A DNA stretch of 64,000 nucleotides, taken from Spirodela intermedia (Eukaryota > Streptophyta > Magnoliopsida > Alismatales > Araceae). The notes beneath the pieces are model-generated. The model made no database searches, was not told the DNA's origin, and worked only from the letters and a program-made list of their open reading frames with translations. Below are positions 58,125 through 64,000 of the stretch, piece by piece. The stretch lies in NCBI GenBank assembly GCA_902729315.2, contig LR746266.1, positions 3,482,759-3,546,758 on the forward strand, read 5' to 3'. The position numbers were made by a program, and so were the translations under genes. Position 1 is the stretch's first letter; every line of letters begins with the position of its first letter.

Positions 58125-58619
58125 GGTGAGTGGCAGCTTACATCAGGGGCCGTGGATCTTGAAGATCTTTCTCAGCATTTTGACCTTGGGCCCTTTTCGT
58201 GATTTAGTATTTCCAAAAGCCTGATCCTCGGTCAATCCGACCTTGTCGTGATGGGTTCAAGATAACGGGTCAGCTGAGCGGAGATCAAATAACAGACCGA
58301 TCGGTTTTACGACGGAATAATTTCCCCGGAGAGGGCGTAGAATCGGTGGGTATTCGGGATGATCTCTTCATTCTTTGGACGTCACCGTGAAGATGGGAAC
58401 CTAAGACGGCACGACGCGCATAATTTCCCGACGGACTAATCTACAGCAAAATGGCTGACGCTCCTCGTTCTTGCTTCACACCACGACAGGCCCAACCTCC
58501 TCTCCTCCGGGAACCTCCATGTGGAAGAAAAGGATGAAGGCCTGCTGTAGGGGAGGGGGGGAGGGCGGGGCACGTAGGGGGAGGATGGAGCCCTCACGAG
58601 AGTCCGGAGAGGGAGAACG

Positions 58620-59639
58620 TTAGATGACGTAGTCCGACCAGGAGGTGTGGTCCATGGTGAGGCCTGGTATCTTGTCCAGCATCAGCGGGTTCTTCTTCCC
58701 GCCGATCAGCTTCGACGGGTTCCCCACGGCGGTTGTCATGGGGGGCACCTCCTTGATCACCACCGAGCCGGCGCCGATCTTGGCGCCGGCCCCGATCCGG
58801 ACGTTGCCCAGGATCTGGGTGCCGGCGCCGACCAGAACGCCGTCGCCGATCTTGGGATGGCGGTCGCCGCATTCCTTACCGGTGCCGCCGAGCGTCACGT
58901 TGTGGAGGATGGACACCTCGTCCCCGATGACGGCCGTCTCGCCCACCACAAGGCCCGTGGCGTGGTCCAGGAGGATCCCCTTGCCGATCCGGGCCCCGGG
59001 GTGGATGTCCACGGCGAAGACCTCCGAGACGCGGCTCTGGAGAAACAAGGCCAGCACCCTGCGCCCGCTGGCCCAAAGCCGGTGCGCCGCCCGGTGGGCC
59101 TGGCAGGCGAGGAAGCCCTTGTAGTAGAGGAGGCAGTGGGCCATGCTGGAGCAGGCGGGGTCCCGGTCGCGCGCCGCCCGGAGATCAGCTCGCACGGCGC
59201 ACTGGACCTCCGGATCGGCCAGGAAGGCGTCGAGGAAGATCTCCACCAAGACGCCGCAGGGGATCTGCTCGGCGCTGCCGAGCTTGTTGGCGAGGTGAGA
59301 GGCCAGGGCGCTCTCCAGGCAGGCATGGGAGAGGATGGCGTTGTGGTAGTAGGTCCGCAGCACGGGCTCCTTCTCCACGTCCTCCTCCGCCTCCTCTCGC
59401 AGCTTGGCCCAAACCTCGTCGACGTCCTCCTCGGAGTCCCCCCCGGGTAGGAGGTACTTCTTGTTGCCGGCGGAGGGGAAGGCCAGCTCTGGGAAGTCCG
59501 GCCGGGAGAGGTCCACGAACTTGTACGGGCAGGCGGCGTCGAACCTGGCACCAGTGGGCGGAGCGCCGCTGCTTGCGGCCCTGCCCCGGGTGGCGCCCTC
59601 GCCCTCACGCCGGGAATTGAAGGCGACGCAGGTGGCCAT
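58620..59639 (-). CDS. Serine O-acetyltransferase (SERAT1/2 type)
   Basis: An intronless, very GC-rich frame of 339 residues. It makes O-acetylserine from serine and acetyl-CoA, the first committed step of cysteine synthesis. The N-terminal helical domain (VWAKLREEAEEDVEKEPVL) is followed by the left-handed beta-helix with hexapeptide repeats (IHPGARIGKGILLDHATG; VVGETAVIGDEVSILHNVTL). The catalytic His lies in DRHPKIGDG, and the family Gly-rich acetyl-CoA loop GGTGKECG is present. The C-terminus is WSDYVI; the last Ile anchors the enzyme in O-acetylserine(thiol)lyase, forming the cysteine synthase complex. Before it, relatives have MDHTSFISEWSDYVI, and here four residues of that stretch are absent. 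Start choice: the frame stays open upstream, and ATG 59717 adds 26 Arg-rich residues that could be a transit peptide. A canonical TATA box upstream fits either start. Compartment therefore undecided. Confidence 0.92.
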   Translation of the reverse strand: MATCVAFNSRREGEGATRGRAASSGAPPTGARFDAACPYKFVDLSRPDFPELAFPSAGNKKYLLPGGDSEEDVDEVWAKLREEAEEDVEKEPVLRTYYHNAILSHACLESALASHLANKLGSAEQIPCGVLVEIFLDAFLADPEVQCAVRADLRAARDRDPACSSMAHCLLYYKGFLACQAHRAAHRLWASGRRVLALFLQSRVSEVFAVDIHPGARIGKGILLDHATGLVVGETAVIGDEVSILHNVTLGGTGKECGDRHPKIGDGVLVGAGTQILGNVRIGAGAKIGAGSVVIKEVPPMTTAVGNPSKLIGGKKNPLMLDKIPGLTMDHTSWSDYVI

Positions 59640-59857
59640 GGCTGCGACGCCCCGGCGACGCTGCTCGATCGGCCTGCGGCGGAGGGATGAATGATTGACG
59701 GCGGGCGTGGCCGACATAAATATTATACCTGCGCCAAGCCCGTCCAGGAAAAAGATAATCCGTGACGGCGGCCGGAGGCGAGGGGAGACAGCGGACTTCT
59801 GTGGATGTGGATAACCGGTGAGAAGATTGAGCAGACGGAGGCGGGCCGGGGGATCAT

Positions 59858-59865
59858 TATTTATA
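59858..59865 (-). promoter_or_regulatory. TATA box of the serine acetyltransferase gene
   Basis: TATAAATA on the minus strand, a perfect match, 219 bases before ATG 59639 and 141 before ATG 59717. It rules out starts further upstream in the open frame (up to 60257). A weaker TATAATAT near 59720-59728 would instead favour ATG 59639. Confidence 0.55.
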
Positions 59866-60533
59866 GAATGTGCGGCCTCTCCCATCTTCCTCCATCCCCT
59901 TCTGATAAAAGCGGAGCAGACGGGGCGGGCAACCGGTAGCCCTTTCCAAGTCCCCTCCTTTGTCGGGGACGAAGATAGACGACGCCGGCGGCTCTGTTGA
60001 CGACGACGAATAGTAAAAAGGCCCCGACGACGACATGACGACGTAACGGCTAGCGTCGTCACTCGCCCCTTCCTCCTTCCCCAAGACACCCGGTTCTCAG
60101 TGACAGAAGGTTTTGCCTTCTTCTCCCACGCTTCCGCGCAATAATTGAGGGCCGGAGGACCGCCGGCGACGCCGACAGCGAGGCCCCCGTTCGCCGCAGC
60201 CCACACGCGGGCCGCCGACGTGTATAGTCCTCCGCCGCGGACGGGACTGAGGACCACGGGGCGAGGGGTCGCCTCGCATCCACGTGCGCCGGTCAGGATC
60301 GGCGCTGACGTTGGGCGTGACGCGGGTAGGCTCCCACGACCGAGATCAAAATGCCTCCAGGTCAGAGGCGGCTACTTGGGTCTCCCCCAGGTCAAGGGTC
60401 CATCCTTGTGACGTCACTCCTCATGTATTGTTCTTTGGAGACGTTCTGAAGAGGGGAGAAGAACAAGAAGAAGAAACCTGGAAACAGATCACCAAGGCTG
60501 ATAAGAGTTCGGAACTTCCTGGGAAAGGATCAG

Positions 60534-60606
60534 TTAGTCAACTCACCCGTGACACGCTTACACGCGGCAGCAGTCAACGCGATTAAATTCTGACCAGTTG
60601 ACTTCC
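60534..60606. promoter_or_regulatory. Cluster of W-box-like TTGAC cores
   Basis: GTCAAC near 60537 and 60574, plus TTGACT near 60598, give three TTGAC cores (WRKY-binding type) within about 70 bases, roughly 900 bases upstream of the serine acetyltransferase start. This is motif evidence only. Confidence 0.3.
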
Positions 60607-61266
60607 GAGAGATATTTCTGTGACTGGCTCTGCAGCTCAACTTGCCTACTGAAGATGAAGCTGCTTCGTGTACGTTTCTGAGATGTTTCTTCTTTGTGTC
60701 TGCCGCAGGTTCAGTTCCCTGCACTCAATCGCACCCCTGATAGAGAAGGTGAGAGAGAGAGAATCAAGAAGCTTATCTAGTCTCATCGTCTCTGGTCTCC
60801 TTTATTGGCGACTATTATTGATGGGTGCCCGACCACCCATGGCCACCAAATTCCTTGCTCTTTACCACAGAAGCAAAAGATGAAAAAAAAGAAGGAAAAA
60901 TGGAATCTTGCAGAGGTCACCAGTTGATTTCCTAATATCTCTTTCTCTCTCTATCCATGGGAGATGATTCTCTAGTTTAGCCTGTTTTCAGTGTCAAACC
61001 CACATCAGATCCATGTCGAAAAAAATGAGCTGATCAAGTATCATCAGTAGTATCCGTCCATGATGGTACCATCGACATCATCGTGATCAATAAAAGCCTC
61101 ACATGAATAATAGATACAGGTTTACTCCAAAAAAAGGATCTTTAGGCATCGAGAAGCTGTGTAATACTTATAGCTGAAGAGTGAAAGAGGCTAGATGGAG
61201 AGAGATGCGATATTCTCCATGAATATCATTCCTCTTTCTAAAGCAAGAAAGAGGCTAGATACAGGT

Positions 61267-61306
61267 TTGCTTTAGTAGCTCCATATTCATGGAGCTACTA
61301 AAGCAA
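61267..61306. repeat. Perfect hairpin, 18 bp arms and 4-base loop
   Basis: The left arm TTGCTTTAGTAGCTCCAT (61267-61284), loop ATTC and right arm (61289-61306) pair completely. Direct repeats of TAGATACAGGTTT and GAAAGAGGCTAGAT flank it within about 150 bases. It is too short for a typical plant microRNA precursor and may be a remnant of a small mobile element. Confidence 0.92.
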
Positions 61307-62280
61307 GAAAACGATCGCCAGACTAGAAGCTCTTATGTGGTTCCATTCCTCCGGGAGAAGAATAGCATCAAAACGAGTAGAGCACACAGATAGAGGGAAG
61401 GTTTGGCACAACAATCCAGAGAAATTTTCAAGTTCCTCTCAAGTTATCAGGTCAAATGGCACTAATTCAGGACTTCATGACGATAATAATTTCACCCCAA
61501 TTTTCTTTCTTTAGAAGAAAACTTCATGCTGGGCAGAAAACAAATCTGGTGTGACTTTCAAGCAGAAACTATTTTAGACGACTTTGAAGCAAAAGCTATT
61601 TTAGACGTCATCTCCCACTGTTGGTAAGTGTTTGAAACCATATGGTTTATGACCACAACTTAGCTTTCATCTGGTTTATCTTCTTTCTTTATGATATTCC
61701 AATTTGTCACTGTTCCTAAACTGTCCATCTGGTAGTCGTCAACAAAAGGAAGGTTGACGTCAGGGAAGAAGTTGTTTTCATTGATGCACGGTAAAACACA
61801 CTCAATAATTCGATTTCATGACCACCTTCAAATGTAAATCCTCAGAGGTAACCTCAGTTGACCACAACGGAAGAAAATATTCTTCTTCTCTGCAATAAAC
61901 TGAAGCAGTCAATTAATATTCTCTCTCAGGAGACAAGAAGCAGCTCCTAGTCATAGCATTCAAGAACTTTAGAGAATTCCGAGCCAAGTGTACATCTTAC
62001 CAAATGTCCAGTCTTAGTAATCGCAGAAAATATTTATCAAACGTGAAGAATACATCAAAAACCCAAAAAGAAAGTGTCATCAACAGCAACACATAAAGCA
62101 ACACTCTTACACTCGAAAAAACTGGTCCAGGGGTCTTCAAATGAACCGTAGCGTCAGAAAGTCGCCAACATAGTCATAAAATCTCCAAACGCATTTTACA
62201 CACGATAAATTTTCTGCTGCACATACGAATTGATATACACTCCAAAAGTGTTCGAACAAAATAGTGCTAAAAGACGAAAT

Positions 62281-63803
62281 TTAATCAGTCAGCAATTCCC
62301 TCCCTAAAGAAGGTTGTTCTCTAATAAACTCCAAAATACATGAAGATAACTCGGAAGAATGCCCTGAGAATAGATGGTTAGCACCATCCAAAATTCGGAG
62401 TATATGATTGGGAATACCATTTGCAAATCCGGTCGCGTTCTCAACTGGCACTATCTCGTCTTTCGATCCATGGACAGTCAAAACCCTGCAGTTACTGTCG
62501 ATCAATGAGCATGACGAACACGTATCAGTGGACAAGATATCCATCAGATTTTCCTCAGTTATACGACACAAACGCCCATCAGATTCGCCTCTGACGTCAA
62601 TGAATCCGTCTTTTTTAATCCTTTCAATAGAATCTGCGTCAAGCCATTCTTCAATTCCTTTTCCCAGATAAAAGCGTCTAGATATATTGACAACCATAGG
62701 AACATCATGATATGAAGATGCATAGAGTAGGACAACATTCCTTCCTTTGCTGTGCCCTCTGATGGCATTTATTTTCCACCCTTGACTTGAAAAATGCAAG
62801 GTAACTGCACGTAGGTCATCAGCTTCTTTCCAATAGTTGCCATATTGAAATGATCCCTCACTTTCCCCATTGCCTGAGAAATCAAAGCGAAAGACAGCAA
62901 TTTCTTCCTCTTTAAAAGCATCAGCGAGCTTTAATAACGTTCTACTTTCTTTTGATAATCTAAATCCATGACATAAGATAACAAGTTCCTTGGAATGACT
63001 CTCGTGTAATAGTCCTACGAGTGTTTCTCCATATTTATTTTCTAGTAATACTCTCTTTTCCATTAACAGGGTTCTGCCTTGTTGTGAAACTGAAACTTTC
63101 TCCTCGATATCAACAGCGTGCCGGGAGCTCCATCAAGAGCTAGCTGCATTGAATATATGCATTGGATTTGGAAATCAGAGGAGGCTGGTAAATAACATGC
63201 ATCACCATTGCAAAATATTTAAATAAAATAAATGTCACCATATAAGCTAACTATTTTTAAACCTAAATAATGTTTAATATGTAATTGACGGAAATCTTCC
63301 GCGACCAAGGAATAACTATGGATAAACCACGTGAATCAGCCGCTGAGATCAATAACAAAAGATACGTGATAGATGAATACACCAGCAACGGGAAACGATG
63401 CAGAAGAAAACGCGCCGAGGAAAGAGACCCAGTCGCCGCGTATACAGAGCATTCCGTGTAGGTGCCGAAGCGAACTGGGAGAACAAACCAACTCTCCAAC
63501 ACAATCATCGCGAGAGGCGAAAGGTGCATTACATCCTCTCACCTCGGGTTCGGAGCCTTCCACACCTATTATACTTTCACCCGGTGATTCGACAGCAGCA
63601 GCATCCTTCGCCTCCAGGAGCTCCGGGGCCGAGAACTCTCCCACAGGAGGCATCCCTGCGGAGCAAACAGAGAGCCGCGAGCTTACAGTCCGTCGCCGGT
63701 GGAAGGAGAAGGCGAACTGAGGTTCGGAGGAGCTGCAATTGGAGCCGAGGACGGGGAGGAAGAAGCGACTGCAGCCGAGAGCGAGGAAGCCTTTCGCTAC
63801 CAT
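62281..63803 (-). CDS. Alpha/beta hydrolase, probably plastid-targeted through a separate first exon
   Basis: The main exon (62281-63063 from its first Met, open a little further upstream) encodes 260 residues matching plant alpha/beta hydrolases of the esterase/lipase type (At2g19550/At5g11910-like). It has the opening KRVLLENKYGETLVGLLHE, oxyanion block CHGF, FDFSGNGESEG, nucleophile elbow GHSKG (Ser105), Asp202 in GSKDEIVP and His230 in GANH. The substrate is unknown. A first exon is likely at 63543-63803: 87 residues starting MVAKGFLALGCSRFFLPVLG, Ser/Arg-rich, with SVCSAG resembling a plastid transit-peptide cleavage site. It ends EPE before a good donor GAG/GTGAGA. The acceptor is uncertain; GATATCGAG near 63095 keeps the frame (EKVSVSQQGRTLL then MEKRV). 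Relatives have NVSGRY and GHSKGGN where this copy has NISRRF and GHSKGRN, so two usual glycines are Arg. Confidence 0.75.
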
Positions 63804-64000
63804 AGCTCGGGAATGATCCCAGGCCGTTCGAACCGGGCCGTACGTACCCCAATCCGGCCCAGAGGTTTGCCTAAAACAAATTCTGGGTAAACAAATTTCG
63901 GATAAACACTGAAAAATAATAGATATATATCTATTATTTTACCTAAATGTATTAAAAATGCATTCGTAGTAACGCTGAGTAACAAACTACATATAAAGAA
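63804..64000. other. Window end, hydrolase promoter region
   Basis: The hydrolase upstream sequence, GC-rich near 63830 and AT-rich after 63880, with an AT palindrome. No further gene is visible before the window ends. Confidence 0.45.
63913..63940. repeat. Perfect 28 bp AT-rich palindrome
   Basis: Arms of 14 bases (AAAATAATAGATAT and its complement) meet without a loop, about 110-140 bases upstream of the hydrolase ATG. AT-rich palindromes arise easily, so a function is not implied. Confidence 0.9.

Larger units (their letters stand above)
60258..62280. other. Spacer between the acetyltransferase and hydrolase genes
   Basis: Two kilobases without a supported gene. Short direct repeats occur: GAAAGAGGCTAGAT near 61188 and 61246, and TAGATACAGGTTT near 61110 and 61257. 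A perfect hairpin is listed separately. The last 150 bases before 62281 are probably the hydrolase 3' untranslated region. Confidence 0.5.

Noticed and set aside
59640-60257. In-frame extension of the serine acetyltransferase up to 60257
   Set aside because: It is Arg-rich, low-complexity sequence crossing a perfect TATA box; homologues start near 59639 or shortly upstream.
61267-61306. Plant microRNA precursor
   Set aside because: The stem is perfectly paired but only 18 bp long, too short for a usual plant precursor, and no longer imperfect stem surrounds it.
1-64000. tRNA genes, rRNA genes, CRISPR arrays or an intact transposon
   Set aside because: No convincing tRNA B-box with matching A-box, no rRNA-like stretch, no regular short repeat-spacer pattern, and no transposase or reverse-transcriptase motifs were seen by eye.

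Overview
The window is nuclear DNA from a flowering plant. Genes have many GT-AG introns, and the proteins are plant-specific or plant-like: a cytokinin receptor kinase, P-class PPR proteins, a CASP-like protein, an X8/CBM43 protein, a SLY1/SNE-type F-box protein and a plant methionyl-tRNA synthetase with an EMAP-II-like tail. GC-rich first exons and intronless GC-rich genes sit among AT-rich introns and spacers, which suggests a monocot, but this is inference.

Layout. 1-1828 (+): the last four exons of a DUF21/CBS/CorC_HlyC protein. 2001-2318 (-): a short conserved plant protein. 6186-9080 (-): a long PPR protein like At5g65560. 10062-16357 (+): mitochondrial HSP90 (HSP90.6/TRAP1 type), 20 exons. 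19662-33252 (+): an AHK2-type cytokinin receptor histidine kinase, with a 6.8 kb first intron that holds a degenerate tandem array of about 180 bp units. 34139-34665 (+): an X8/CBM43 protein. 35148-37053 (-): a TMEM256/DUF423 membrane protein. 38540-39363 (+): a CASP-like membrane protein. 44483-44962 (+): an F-box protein of the SLY1/GID2/SNE family. 45798-52785 (+): cytosolic-type methionyl-tRNA synthetase, 17 exons. 53358-54102 (-): a broken PP2C phosphatase. 56361-57929 (-): a PPR protein like At4g26680. 58620-59639 (-): serine O-acetyltransferase. 62281-63803 (-): an alpha/beta hydrolase, probably with a separate transit-peptide exon.

The genes do not form a pathway or cluster; this is ordinary plant gene order. 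Several products are likely organellar (two PPRs, HSP90.6, perhaps the acetyltransferase and hydrolase). Site II-type TGGGCC elements occur upstream of the second PPR gene, the TMEM256 gene and the methionyl-tRNA synthetase gene.

I found no convincing new biological system. The points most worth checking are the satellite-like array inside the receptor intron, a possibly missing exon in that receptor, the PP2C pseudogene, several perfect palindromes, a GC-AG intron, and two very short introns whose retention would truncate key domains. Exon coordinates were read by eye from frame, conserved protein sequence and GT/AG sites. No RNA or database evidence was available.
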